From Colius striatus (taxonomy: Eukaryota > Chordata > Aves > Coliiformes > Coliidae): a stretch of DNA of 64,000 nucleotides. The DNA is taken from contig NC_084790.1 of assembly GCF_028858725.1 (NCBI RefSeq), positions 5,524,001 to 5,588,000 of the forward strand, written 5' to 3'. Below the pieces are notes generated by a model. It was not told the DNA's origin and did no database searches. It saw only the letters and a program-made list of their open reading frames with translations. Shown here piece by piece: positions 20,101-33,700 of the stretch (positions are counted from its first letter, which is position 1; every line of letters begins with the position of its first letter). The position numbers were made by a program, and so were the translations under genes.

Positions 20101-23100
20101 CCTAGACAGTTCTGTGAAAAATAGAAAAAAAACCTCCCTCATCACCTGTTTGAAACAGGTTTTCCCTGCAACACATATGAAAGACCAGCCATAAAACAGT
20201 GTATGGCACTGTGGTTTCTGTTTTGGTGAAATTAAAGCTCTGCCACACATTTGGGCAACTCTGCTCAAATGGATTAGTCTTGGTACAACTAAGCAAATTG
20301 ACAAACACATCATAAAATCCAACAACGTTGGCAAGAACTGAGAGTACTGCAGTGGCTCTTGGCAAGGAAACAAAAGACTGGAGAGTGAATAAATACTGTC
20401 CAGTTCTCAAAGCAAAGGTCCAGGCAGAGGCATGGACAATGGGGTCGTGATGTAGGAAAGCCTGATGAGGCAACACAGCACCTCGATTGTCCCATCTCTC
20501 CCCCCACCTCTTTTTTTTTTTTTGTAACCATTCCTAAAATAATGTATGATGGGTATCTCACTAACTCAGCAGGCAACATATTTTCACTCTATGGAGCTGG
20601 CTATTTGCCTGTGAGTATTTAGGAGTCTAATGGAAAATGAAGCAGGCCGTATTTCCAATTCCAGAAAAAATGCCATGTATAATATCCTGCAGTTAAAACA
20701 AAAACAACGACAAAAAAAACCTTCAAGGTTTTTCTGTTTCTTAAGATTAATTATTTGGCTGTATCTAGAAATCTGGTTTCAGAGACAAAGGATTTCCAGA
20801 ACCATGAATATGGAATTTTTTCAAGCATTATCTCCACAGAAAATAGTTTACAAGGCTGCCATTTCAGACTTGAGCAGCATTATAACAAGTCAGCTTTTGC
20901 AATAAGCTGAAGGGTTTCTATTGGCTGTGAACTAGTGTTAGATATGACAGCCATAAACCTCAATCTTTTTCTTTTCCTAGGCAAAACCATCTGGAAAGAA
21001 GTTCTGGTCCCCCTTAATTTATATTCAAATTAAAAATCTATGCCCTTACAATTATCTTAAATATGTAAAAATTTAACATCTGTGTGACTGAATTAGGAAC
21101 TTCCTTGTACTCAAATTTATTGTTGTCTCTCATCTATATCTTTCAATGGAAGAAACCAAAAGCAAGATTAAAACAAGCCCAGGGAGTTACCACTCCACAG
21201 TAGTCATTCATGGGTCATGACTACCTTTCACATTTATCAAACAATTACAGAAAAGTAATAACTTGAAGACATATACATGAAGCAAAAAGCTTTATATGAC
21301 TACATTAACAGAAAATCTGTCCCTTGAAATTTGTGTACACATCAAAACGAGTGCCAGAAGCTCAGAACTACCCACTGCTGTGATAGGAAGGACAGTTGTT
21401 TCACCCATTAGACTACTCTTTGTTCCTAATCACTTTTTATGGCTTAGTTTTCTTCTTCAGTGGCAAGATTCCTTTTTGCTTTAAAAACTCTTGCTTTCAT
21501 CATTATCTGTTCACTTATCTTGAACACTAACAAAAACTGCACTAAGATTTAAAAGTCATTTATATTCATAGATGCCAGTGATGACACTCAACATCACTAA
21601 CATCCTAAGATGGCAAATGATTGCACTAACAATATAGGCTACAGACAAAGCTGCATGAAAACAAAAGGGAAATCTGTCATCAAGATCTGTATTTCTGTTT
21701 CCCAAAGTTAGCATTTTTCCTCCCGGAGGAGGTGTGGAGAAAGAGGCTCTTGATGGTTATCTGTGTCTTTGAATATGTAGATGGTGGTAAGTTGAGAAGC
21801 TAAAAAAAAATGTAAACTGTCTGTCCACAAAGTAAAGCTGACAGGTGTAACTTCCACCTGGAGGAAATTGTGGAGGAAAGCTGTTTTTTCCTGGTTTAGG
21901 AGCACTGACCTGGCAGGAAATAGTAAACTTTTATCTCTCTCATACCAAGCCCTGAAGTACATCTTTGCAAAATGCAGTATGGAAGTACCAGTGAAGTTGT
22001 TTTGGTTTGTTTTCTTTTTACAGATCGGTTTGGTTCAAGAAAAGTCACAGACAGGTTCACTTTGAATTATAGCTTTTTGTTGACCAGCCTGTACTACACA
22101 TAACAGCTCAGAATGTGCTCCTGTGTAATTTATCTTTTACACCATAGTAATGGAATATTTAAAATAATCTCATCTGAGCTGGGAGCATGACACTACACAC
22201 TTTACAGAGTCCCTCAGGAACAGTTTAATGTCGATTTTTTAAAAAACATTGATTCATTTCCAGTCTACCAGTTTATCTTTAAAAAACCCACTAAATATCT
22301 TGGAACTTTTCTGTGAGTGTTATGCAGCAGAAAAAAAAGGTTTAAATAGCAAAATCTTCTTTAGCTTCATGAAGTGTGAATCTGATCTCTCCAAAATAAG
22401 TTTGTTCTGACATCATTGGAATGTGCTTACAGATAGGTTTAAAATCTTCTCAATTTTTCATTTATAGCTCTTTACACACTGGGTAATTTTGGCTTTGAAA
22501 CCAGTAACAAGTTTGTAAAAACCTCCATAGCAACAAAAAAAATATCTTGTAGCAGCTGCACAACTATCCTCTACCCAGTTGCAAAGGCACTAGCCAGGAG
22601 CATGATTCACAGCTCTCCCACTGGTAAATGCTGCATTGATGGAAAATTAGTACATGGAGCTTTTCCCTTCTTTTCCTTACCTGGGCTGTTCTCAGCATCT
22701 CCTCCTTTCATACTGTCCACAAAAACACACCTGCAGTTGCCTGTAGAGTTTCAGGTTTACAACTTCTAGCAGTATTTTAACTACTGAATCATTAGATACT
22801 ACTCAGATCAAGGCCGAGTGATTAATGTGGTTAATGCAAAGACATGTGTCTTTTTGCAAGCACAACTCACCAGCAGAAGTTTCAGTAATGTAGTGTTGAC
22901 AAAGTCTAAATGTGCCAATACCATAACTATACTATTGTCGGTGTTTCCTCTTGCACAACTCCACAATGCTCCTGTAAACCCTGAATAACCATTCAGCATG
23001 GTTATCTTCCAGCACCAACTACTACCTACTTAATCTCCTGAAACAATATTACACACAGTTTGTTTTAGATGCATAAACTTTTTTGGGAAAATGTCTCTTT

Positions 23101-26100
23101 CATAATATTTACATAATTTACCAAAGCACACTTAACACAGAAGTGTATCAGCTTCTAAGAGATGCAAACAAAGTAGCAATATCTCAACAAACTCCCACTT
23201 GCGCATCTCCTACCTTTGCAAGCACTCTCCCTGAAATTAGGAGAGTTAGACACAGCAGTGCTGTTCAGCCAGTCTATGTGTGATCAAAATAGACACTGTA
23301 CAATGGCAACAGTTCATTTCAGCCTTCAAATGTTTTACAGTTGCAATTCTCAAGTATAAATACTCTTACCACTGATAAAACAGTGGATTTCATTCCCAGT
23401 TTTTCCTCTAATTCATCATGCAGCTTTGGACATCTCTCTAGTTTGTATTTAAATGTCCTTCTGAGCAAAGTGAGGGCAATTATCAGTTAAGGCCAAACTT
23501 ACTGGTTCATTTTAATCTGATCTAGGTCTGTGTGGCTGCCAGAGGAGGCAGTACACTCTTTTATTTATATGCCAACACCAGCAATCTCATGGTTGCAAAG
23601 TGGCATGCCTTGGGAAATCAGTTTGTCTGGGATAATTTTTCAGCTGGATCACTTCTCTGAACCAGCTCACCAAGCAACTTTATGAATACTACCATTGATT
23701 GCAAGACTTTGCTTCCTGATCAATTTATCCTACAGGCGAATTCTGGCTTTCATCTTCCATAAAATACCAAGGTAAGAGATTCACAAGCACAATAACAAAT
23801 TGTGGGGAAAAAAATCTGAGGATGATGCTTAAGAATCAAGGTTTAAAAAAATTATGTCTTTTCAAGAACCTGTTACAAACAGGAATTTATTCCAAATGAC
23901 TTCAGCCTTTGTGTGGCTCATGCTTTCATTTAAGTTCCCAATTATTATGAAAATAGTCTTAGATTTCTCTCTCCTTAGTGACATGTTACAATCTCATTCC
24001 ACAGATTTATCTTTAAGAACAGTAGGATCAGTTATAGACTTCAAGTCAAACCCATCTTTTGGCAGAGGCCTGAACAAAGCATCACAGAGAACACCTCAGG
24101 ACCTACCCAGTGGCACATGAATGCCAAATCTCAGCAATGAGATGCTGCATTTACAGCACCCAACAAGTTTCAGAATGAGAGGGAGAACACTTGGGAAAAC
24201 AACAAAAAGAAAATCCAAAAACTTTCATTTTCCCTCTTAGCAAAAATGGAACAAGTTACTTAATTTCCTAAATAGGACAGCAAATAGCACTTCAGTAAGA
24301 ATCTCAATAGGACTGGGATAATACATGCAAATGGAGGGTGAGAAAGGAAAATGAGTGTCCACTGACAGCAGTGATAATCAACTTCATCTTATTATTTGAA
24401 CTTTAAGTGCTTGGAGTGTAGGATAATGAAAGCTGTTTGTGCACAGGAGAGGTTAAGTTATTTTATAGTACTAGAAGTAGGCTAAGTAATTATCAAAGAG
24501 ATGTAGAAGGTGAGATCCTTCATCAAGAAATCTGCAGGTTAGAGGAAAAGCTATGAAAATCTAGAAGAAGGGAAACAGACTAGTTTAAGGAAAGAAGATT
24601 AAAGGACACCAAAAAACCCAGGATTATTGGAATGAATTTAGAAAGTTACAAGTAGAAGAAGGAAAGTTCGACGAAGTATGCGTTAAAACAAAACTGCCTG
24701 GCAAAAAGTTGCAATTATATTCAGGACATAATTTTCCTCAGACCTTTAAAATGCAGTCATCAGGGCATTTCACTCTGACTAATACATTTTGTCCTGCAGG
24801 TAGTGTGAAATGAATGATTCAAGACATGCACATTAAAATAACGCAAAGCAGAGATTCTCAGCAGCTGTTACTACTATTGGATGACATATGTGGTGAAGAT
24901 TTATTAGGATACGTTTCTGTCCCTGCCAAAGACTTCTGAAGTCACATCTATACACCACAACTTGTATTTGCATAATGTCAATCCTACACTGGTATTACAG
25001 TGCATTAAACACCTATCATAAGTCCCTCATAAAGTGATACGCAGTTAAAACACAGGAAATCTAATAAGCACAGTCCACATCACTGAACAGGGAACTTGGA
25101 GAATTTACTGCAGAAAGCAAGCATACAAAATATACTGAGGGATCACAAGGCATCTGACCCCACCATTTACATGTGTAACACCTCAAATATACTAGCCTGA
25201 AAAAGAAAAAAGGGAAAGCTACTGTTATTAAGGAAAGAGCCCCTGTCACTGTACAGTGTATTTTGTTAGAAAGGACAGAACCAGAAAAACCTACATGAGC
25301 AGGAAGGAGAGCTTCTTCTTTAAAACATATGTAGCAAAAAATGTCTTCATCAATCAGGAAACATAAATAGTCCTGTTCAGCAAACATCCAAAAATATTAC
25401 AGTGACACAGCTAGTTTACAGTATCTGCTGTGTGTCAGGATACTAGACACTAATAGCAATCAGGCTTTGTGTTAGAAATAATCTGCCTTCTACCATTCAA
25501 ATTCACAGTTGTCATTGCATGTAATTTGTCTTCAGATAGCAATGCTAAGAAAAATTCCGTAATTCCCTTTTCATCACATAAGCACTAAAAAGGCTTAAAT
25601 AAGCATGACCTGCAAGCAACTGTGGAGTTCAGAACAGATTTTTGCTGTTTTCCACAAGACTAGTCAGTCATAGGGAAAGCAAAGTTCTAGTAAGCTTTCT
25701 GCACCTGCAAGATTCAGCTACGCTCCAGCTCAAATATTTGCAACTTTCTGTGTACAACATTCCCATAAAAGAAGGCATGAGGATCCATGGATGCCTGTCT
25801 GTAAATTTTCAACTATAAAACTTTCTGCTTGCAAAAAAAGAAAAGCTCTATTACCTTATCCTACCAGGCCACCTGTCTTCGCAGTGGTACCACAAATATC
25901 TATCCAAAATTCCATCTGAAAAACTTTCTGTTCACTTGTATTTAGTACCTGGGAGAGAATCAAGCTGGCTTAACAGATTTTGCCTCAAATGTTAACATGG
26001 GTCCCAATTCCAGTGACCTGTCTTCAAGCCAGATCACTTGCCTTTCACATTATATTCTTAAAATCACTTTTCCACTAAAAGAATCAAGTTTCACAACTTT

Positions 26101-29100
26101 AAAATACACAAACAAGAGAGCAACACAGCATACTGTGCTGGTAGTTGCTTAGCATAGCTAAATGTTTCTCTTGAGTGAAAACTACTAATCTGAAACCTCC
26201 TCAGGGAAGGGTGTCTGAAAGTGTCAAGGAAACTAACGCAAGCTGCTTGTGTTAATGAGTTTAAGCTGCTGGCACCAGAGCTACTGCCAGTTTCACTCCC
26301 TATGCAATTGTTTTTCAGAAGGGAGGAGCAACCTAAAAATTCTCATTTTAAGATCACTTGGAAAATCAAGCACTTGGTGAAGGCAATTCAGATACTAGAT
26401 GCTGGAAGTTTGTGTTATAACAAATATTTCAACTGAAGCAGGAAAGTCTGCCTCTTGTGCTTTTACTAGTTACCAGAGCTACATGGATTATATGTAAGAG
26501 TTATTAGCAAACTCCACCTACTTTCCAAAAGTGAAAACTAAGATCTTGCTAAGACCTAAGATGGTCTATAACTTTATTCACACTTACTTATAAGGGTATG
26601 CGTTTAAACTGCATTTTCAATTTCAAGGACAAATAATATTTTATTAAAATATTCATAAAGGCATAAAATTTGTCACTTCTACATAAAATATCCTTCTGTG
26701 TTAAGAGATCAGTTACTTAGGCTTTTGATACTATAAAGGAATCATTGCAAAGTTTTCACAACTTTGCCAAGTATTTACAACAGAAGCATTGGAAATCGGG
26801 CATTCATAGTCACAGAAAGGACAGGTTAAAATCTACACATTCTTATTAGAAAACACTGCCTGAAATAATCAAACCATGCCTCCTTAGCTTGAGGAAGCTC
26901 AGGACATTACAGGGTGATGTCAACCGTAGGCAGTATCTGCTCATTGACTGTATTAATATTTAAAGTGTCCTAACTTCATGATAATAAAATTACCTCCACA
27001 CAAAATCCCACTTTCTTCTAACCATTGTGTGGGGAAAAACATCTAACAAATCATCAAACTTTGTTACCATAACACTCTGGAAAGACTAATAGCAAACACT
27101 TAGCAAAATGTAAACTAGTGTTTTGTTCTAAAAAAAAAAATTACTTTCCTTAAAATTGACTTAATCTTCCATTTAGAAGCCAAGATCTGGATCTTGTAGT
27201 GAGAAAGCTGTTTCACAGTATAAAAGAGATCAGCTTGTTCTGTGATATAGAAATTTAACCAAGAGAACAGTTGTGAAATATTTTAATACAACAATAATCC
27301 ACAGAATCAGGTCATTAGAGAACGCACCAATCTCCTCATTTGGTTGGGACTTCCTTCCAGATATGCTTGCCTTTTTTGTGGGGTTAGAAATGTATTCTTT
27401 GATAAGGCATATTATAGCGTGCCACAGAGAAATAGGTCACTGATGACACGTAGTTTTGTAATCACTTTAAATATACCTGCGCCTATCTCAAATATGCTAT
27501 TGGTACACTACTCTTCCATTAGGTACTGATACAGCACATGATATCAGGACTGGAAGATGGAATCTTGTTTATAGAAAATACCAATTTAATGCAGTTGTAT
27601 GAATTCAAAGGATTCATCCCAAGTTGTTCTCTTGCAGGTACATCTCATGTTCTAGGTGATGTGACACCAGAAAAATAGGCTTGACCTACTAGCAACTCCT
27701 TGTACATATCAAGAATTTTGTATCTCTCAGTCTGACATTTCCACCTTCTACGATCCTGGCAAAGAGAGTATGAACAGAACATCCCTGTGTCTTGCACTTA
27801 CAACAGAACCTGATGAACCACTGTTACAACTTACACCCTACATAGACCTAACCATTCATACTGAATACTGAAGAACTTACTCTCCAGAAAACATCATTTA
27901 GAGGCTTTCTGTGTCAGTATTAGTTGAGAAGAAGTAACAATATAATAAATTAAATACTTTAACATAAATTCACAAGTCTATAGTACAAAGGTCTCTTTTG
28001 ATCACGTAAATATTTGAAAGCTTTGCTACAAGTATTACAAATGCTAAGCCACGGAGCTTCCTAAATCTCAATCACTGCAACCAAATATGAAGTAGTTACA
28101 AATACTACTCACCAAATACTAGATGAAATCATAAATAAAATCTTATGTTTCTGACATCCTATTAAATACAATTGCTTAGAGAAATAAAAAGCCCTCACAA
28201 TTTTGCACTTTTCTTTCAAATACATATTCTTTGAAAAAAAAAAAAGCATTAAAAATTTCTGTCCCTCAACTACAAACTTACACTGTGAGGTTACTCTGTA
28301 TGTCAACTTTATTATCAACACCCAAATTCAAGCCTTGCCTGCCTGGGACAGGGATGGGGCTCTTCATTCAGGACAATCATATTGCAAATGCTTGATAAAT
28401 TGCTGTAAAGCAGAAAAAAAAATGAACTTTATGTGTAGGCAGAAAGAGAAAGGGAATTTAAATAGGTACTGATGAGAACACTAGACCCATGTAAATGATG
28501 AAAATTATCTGTTACCGTAAAGCACTAGATCCTTTTGAAAGGACATTTTGCAGCTCCACAGCCCTTTTAACCCCACCAGTGTCCACAGTCTTGCATCTAT
28601 AAAATGTGTTTTATACACAACAGATGCTTTCAGAGAGAGAGAGAGCGCCCAACTTTCACAGCAAACAATCAAGCTGCAGTCAATCAGCACGGTGGCAAAT
28701 CAAGGTGCACCAGACCATCCTTCACAAATCAATGCTTGCACATTACACCTCCTTTATTCAGCAGGAACACACATACCTCCACCATCATTCTCTTGATTCA
28801 CCGCGCATACACCACTGTCAACAAAGCATGTGCCAGTTGCCATTCCCAGAACAATACAGCTCAGGTCATCCCCTGAAAAGATAAAAAATGCACATTCCTC
28901 ACATCCTTTTTGTCTGCAGTACTTCCCTCGCTTTGACTTAAAAGGCTCCCACTGCACAAGATACCAAAACTCTGTTGTGATTAAAAGATACTTACATAGA
29001 TACTTTTAAGACCAAAGAGACACACTATCTTGAAGCATCTCTTTTCTTCTAGCAATACCTGACCAAGACAGCCACAGGACCAAAAGTTTCACGGGAGGCA

Positions 29101-29536
29101 GTTAAAAATCAAAACAAGTCCCTAAACCCTAGGGTGCACATACCACCTCATCTGTCCTGGTAGCAAAGAGAAGGGGAAGAAGAGAGAAAACAACTGATTT
29201 TTTTCTCCTCACACACCTAGACCCATAACCCGCAGCTGTAAAAGGTAACATTTCATCTCCTCACCTACTCAACAACTCCAGTCCCAGGAGCGAGCGCATT
29301 AAAGAACCGCGTTCCCTCCTAACAATCGCGGACCGTGCACCGGTCGTGGCTGTACAATTAGCAAGTGACAAGAAGGAAGGAGAGGGCTGCCAGTGGCCCT
29401 CGCACCTCCATGCCACCACTCCGCTGGAGGGGGATGGAAAGCAAAGGCAGAAAATGAAGAGAGGTGAGGAAAGGCAGTCCAGCAGAGCCAAATGCAGCAA
29501 GATTTCCACCCCCCACACTTGCTTCGTATAACTCAC
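14199..29536 (-). other. Large 5' intron of ZNF652
   Basis: About 15 kb between the exon carrying the start codon and the CpG island. It is AT-rich, with many short open frames of no recognisable identity. I see no exon with convincing splice sites, no LINE or LTR fragment and no RNA gene. A perfect 9-bp hairpin (GCTGCGCAG, 6-nt loop) lies at 17397-17420. The upstream border is inferred from a strong minus-strand donor, GGGAAG|GTGAGT, at about 29531-29537. Confidence 0.6.
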
Positions 29537-30218
29537 CTTCCCTCCCACAGGCAGGTGGCACAGATCCCTCCCAGCGGGGTGCAGCAGCCGGGACTGATCC
29601 CCCGGCCCTCCGGCAGCATTCCTCCCTAGCCCGCCCCCCTCCTCCCGCGAGGCTCCCCTGGCTGCACCCGCTCCGGCCGGGGGAGTCCTCTCCTGGTCGC
29701 ACCCTGCTCCCCCCGGGGAGCTCCAGGCCGGGCACGGCGCTCCCCCAACCGCAACCCCCCCTCCCGCCCAGCCCCGCTCCCTTCCAGGCCGGGAAGCGGC
29801 TCAACCCCGCTCCCTCCGTCACCCACCCCCGGGCTGGGCCTAGTGGTGTTCACCGGCTGCCGCCAGGCCCGAGGACAAGGGGGAAAGGGATCCCCAGCCA
29901 AGCGGGCGGCCCACACTCACCCAGGCCGATCCCCTCAGGGCCGCCCCCGCCGCCTTCCATGCCGGGCGGCGAGGGGAGGGGGGCACAGGCGAGGCGGCGG
30001 AGGGAGGTTGGAGGAGGCGAGGCGGGAGGGCGGAGGGCAGGGCGGCCGGGGCCCTCCCTCTCTCCCTCCGCTCGGCCCCCTCAACCGCCGCCGCGGCGCT
30101 CGAGTAGCCGCTGCCTCGGGCTCAGGCCCAGGCTGCGCCGCGAGCGGACGCGGCTCCCGCTCCCCTCGGCCGCCGCCGCAGCGCTACGTGGCCGCCGCAG
30201 CCAGTCTCGCGACTCCGC

Positions 30219-30248
30219 CGCGCGCACGCGCGCGCGTGTGTGTGTGTG
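30219..30248. repeat. Alternating CG/TG run (Z-DNA type)
   Basis: Thirty bases of strictly alternating purine and pyrimidine, CG units passing into TG units, followed by a further GTGTGTG after one slip. Such sequence readily adopts left-handed DNA. It lies inside the ZNF652 CpG island. Confidence 0.85.
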
Positions 30249-30301
30249 GTGTGTGTGCCGCTGCGGGCGCGCGCCTGGAAGGTGGTTGCCGCACGCGCGG
30301 T

Positions 30302-30326
30302 GGGGGGGGGGGGGGGGGGGGGGGGG
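30302..30326. repeat. Poly-G run of 25
   Basis: Twenty-five consecutive G on the plus strand inside the ZNF652 CpG island. The true length is uncertain, since long G runs are often misread in sequencing and assembly. Confidence 0.85.
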
Positions 30327-30440
30327 AGTGGGGGATGTGCACGAGCAGGGGAGCGCGCGCGGGACAGAGTCGGACCGAGGGGCGGGGGACGGGACACCCA
30401 TAGGCGGGAGGGGAGGGCGGCCGGCGCGAGGCGCCCGCGG

Positions 30441-30450
30441 GCGCATGCGC
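30441..30450. promoter_or_regulatory. NRF1 binding palindrome
   Basis: An exact GCGCATGCGC, the consensus for NRF1. The palindrome reads the same on both strands and lies within the ZNF652 CpG island. Confidence 0.75.
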
Positions 30451-30555
30451 TGTAGGGCGCTCGCCCCGCGCCCGCCCTTCGCCGTTCACCTCAGGCTGCG
30501 GCGGGGCCGGAGGGGAGCGCGGAGCGCAGGTGAGGCGCGGGGCGGGGGCGCCGCC

Positions 30556-30565
30556 GCGCATGCGC
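30556..30565. promoter_or_regulatory. NRF1 binding palindrome, second copy
   Basis: A second exact GCGCATGCGC, 115 bp from the first. Paired NRF1 sites are typical of CpG island core promoters and suggest that transcription starts close by. Confidence 0.75.
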
Positions 30566-30700
30566 AGGGGCCGGCACCCCGCGGGGCTCAGGTGAGGCGG
30601 CGCGCGGCGGGAAGGCGGGAGAGGGTGTTGGCTCCCCTCAGCGCGGGCCCGACCGTTACTCTGCTGAGGTAATTAGAGAGGCCGCCCTAATTGCAGTCAG

Positions 30701-33700
30701 TTGAGCCGGGTGAGCTGTGGCGAGCGCTCCGCCGTGCTGCGGCTAACCCCGACCCACACCTCACCTTGCCTCGCTCCGTGAGCACCTCTGTCACTCCAGT
30801 GAAGGCCTCTGGTCGCAGCGCTGCCGCCGGCAGCCGGGGGCATAATGGCCGTAATGAGAGCCGGGTCGGCACCAGGCCTGCGAGCCCCGGCCCTCACGGA
30901 TAAACGGGGGTAACGCTTCACGCAGCGGCTGCGGCCTCGGCATGAGGCACGTTTTCAAGGACCGTGTGTTGCGGAGGTGATAAAACCGCTCCTCAGGAGC
31001 CAGGTAAGGCCTTTGAAAAGGCCTCACCAGTGAGGCCATATCTGTTTTACAGTAGCCAGAGGAGTCAGTCATTCCTGTTGTGATGCCAAACCCCATCTCA
31101 CACTTGTTCAAACCTTCCTCACCCCTAGAAATGCTGATAACTACTTAACTCTGGCCTGTGGTTTTCTGGTTACACCAACCTGCGGGGCCAAAGCCTGATG
31201 TACAAGGGAGATGTGACAAGAAGTAAAGAAATGTTTTTTTGCTGGTGGAGATCTCTGTCAGTGCTGAGTATGGGGCTCGCAGAAGGATGTGAGGAGGATC
31301 AGAGCTGCAGCTTTCCAGGCTTGGCACTGAATTTCACAGGGGTATCACCTTCTCCGGGAAGCTGTGAAGACTACTCCATAGCCCTGAAAACCACTGCTGA
31401 GCGCTGTGTAGGAGGGAAGAGCACTGCTGTGGTTTAGGTTTGGCTGCCGTGAAAGAATTAGAGAGAGTAGCAGGAAAAAGGGGGAAGGGCACCAGCCCCT
31501 TTGGTAGTATTAGTTGCTTCTTTGGTACTTGAGGAATCCCTTATGCTCTGTAGCTTTGGCTTCCTCTTTCACTTCTTGCATTCCTACTGTACTCCACTTT
31601 TTAAATCCTGTAGTCTGCAATCCTTTCTCTGCCAGTGGTTTGTTTTCTCATCTGCTTTGTTTGCTGCAAATACCCCTCCCAGCAGTGCAGGGCGCTTGAT
31701 TTGAGGTTCTACAAAAAATATCTGTACACCCTCATTCCCCTGAAGCACATGCCAGACCTGCTCTTGAACATAAACCCCAGATTTGAGCTCCCTGTGCAGA
31801 ACAGGGATTGGGGCTTGAGTCAAAGTTCACAATCAAATGAAAAGGGCAGGGTAGGCTGGGGAAGCCCCATGGTGGGGATAAATCAATGCTGGCAGTTTTC
31901 TTCTTGCCCCAGGAACCCCTGCTGTGAAAGGCTGGGTAAACAGCAGAGCATGGCTCCTGTTACTCTGATCAGCCCCATGGGAGCTGTTACTAGCTGGCCC
32001 AGTTCAGAGGAGGCTTCAGGCTGCTCTAACCTTTGCTGGGATAGTGTGTAGCTGGAGGGGGAAGAGGCGGCCAGGAGAGACCCTGGGCTTTGAAAGCACG
32101 GGCATTGCTCCATCGGAGTGTACTATCCAGTGCAGTACAGTTTCTTTAGAATAAATGGAGGATGTCAGGGGATGAGGTGCTGCTGTTGGTTAACTCTGTG
32201 CATGTTAAGGATGCCATGGAGTAAAATTTCCTGTTTTGAAAAGAGCAGGAAGAAAAATGCTGGGGATCTTTATCCTGGAGGGTGAGTGACAGGACATCTC
32301 TTTCAAATGTGGAATTTCAGAAGAGGAGCAAGTGAGGAACGTTGGAAAACAGTGGGCACTCCTGTGCAAAGAGGTACGGATAAGGAGTAAAGCCATCAAC
32401 GTGTTAAACCTACGGAAGTGAAGATACTGCTGGTGTCTGTCCATGGGACAGTAGGCCAGAGCCTTGATGGCCTCTCTCTCTCCAGCACGTGAGGAGAGCA
32501 TGTGGTCTCCTGGGCTGTTTTTCAGTTCCCTCTTCTCTGTTGCAATTTGTGGTTTTCTAACCTGGCTTCTGTATCCTGAGCCTGCAGCATGAGGTCCCCT
32601 GACTGCTGGAGCCTTCGCAGGAGCCTTTCCCAACAAAGGTGCTCTGCATTCTCAGCTTCAGATGATGTCAGTGAGTATTATTTCACTCCCCCCAAAGAAG
32701 GGCTATGCAGAGATTACAAGACAGTGTTAAGTCCTCCTTAGTGGACACCATGACTCTGAATAGGGAGAGTTTAAAAAGAAAAATGTGAAATCAGGGACCA
32801 AGTGCAAATGTCCTTGGACGCTGAAGCCCTTTTGACATGATGAAACTGAAGCACTTGTCCTCACAGCCCTGCTTGTGTCCTGTTGGTAGCCGTGGTGGCG
32901 TAGGGAAGAGACAGAGGTAGGCAAGAGTAACTCTTTAGGCTCCCTGCAGGGTTTGGCTCCTTAACGCCCAGGGCACCCAGCAGTCGCACACTTTGTTCCG
33001 TGGGTGTTTGGCTAATGGAGGGTGACAGCTCTTCGTGCTGCTCCCAGGGAGTGATCCAGCTGAGAGGCTGGCTGTGGCACTCAGCCCCGTTCCCACAAGG
33101 AAGCCTGCTTCAGCTATTTACATCCCTGTCTTTGATCTAGCTTTTGACATGAAAAGACATGTCAGCCAGGTAAAGGGAAACAAACAGAATGCAGCAACAG
33201 CCTCACATCTCTGCTTGTACATGAACTGCGCCCTGGCGCACACCTGCCTCACAGCCACAGATCCTTATCGACCCTCTGATTTCCTTGCTGTCATCTCTGC
33301 TTTCCCTTCATGCCGGTGAGGAACTTCTAGGGGCAAGTATCTGCATCTTGGTCACTGCTCAGTAAGATGCTGTAGCTCCTGTGTTCCCTCTATCTGGCAT
33401 CTCCCTTCTCTCTTGAGTACCACCAGTGTGGGAAATGCCCTCCATTTCCTCCTTGTTGCACATGGTGCCAGGGATGGACGATACAGATCTTCATTTCCTC
33501 CCTAAGCTGCTGCCCTGTTTAATCAGTAGTTGTTTGCAGCTCTCTCCAGAAGTAGCAGTGATGCAGCAGTAGGTGACATTGTCCCTGCCTGGAAACCAGA
33601 TCTCTTTATTTTTTTTTTTTCCTGCTAAGCAGCTTAGGACCTTTCAGGGTGAAAAGTACAATGAAAGTAAAGAGAATTTGCTGGGCCAAGGGCCACAGAC

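Larger units (their letters stand above)
29560..30700. promoter_or_regulatory. CpG island promoter of ZNF652 (possibly bidirectional)
   Basis: A sharp change from AT-rich intron to very CpG-rich sequence. It lies upstream of ZNF652 on its strand. Minus-strand donors at about 29531-29537 (GTGAGT) and 29917-29923 (GTGAGT) could end alternative noncoding first exons. The transcription start is not resolved from sequence. Plus-strand donor-like sites occur at about 30529 (GCAG|GTGAGG), 30591 (TCAG|GTGAGG) and 31003 (CCAG|GTAAGG), so a divergent transcript is possible. Confidence 0.75.

Noticed and set aside
29464-30672. 402-residue plus-strand open frame over the ZNF652 CpG island
   Set aside because: Open only because GC-rich DNA has few stops. 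It is low complexity, rich in Pro, Arg and Gly, with no domain, and crosses the Z-DNA and poly-G runs.
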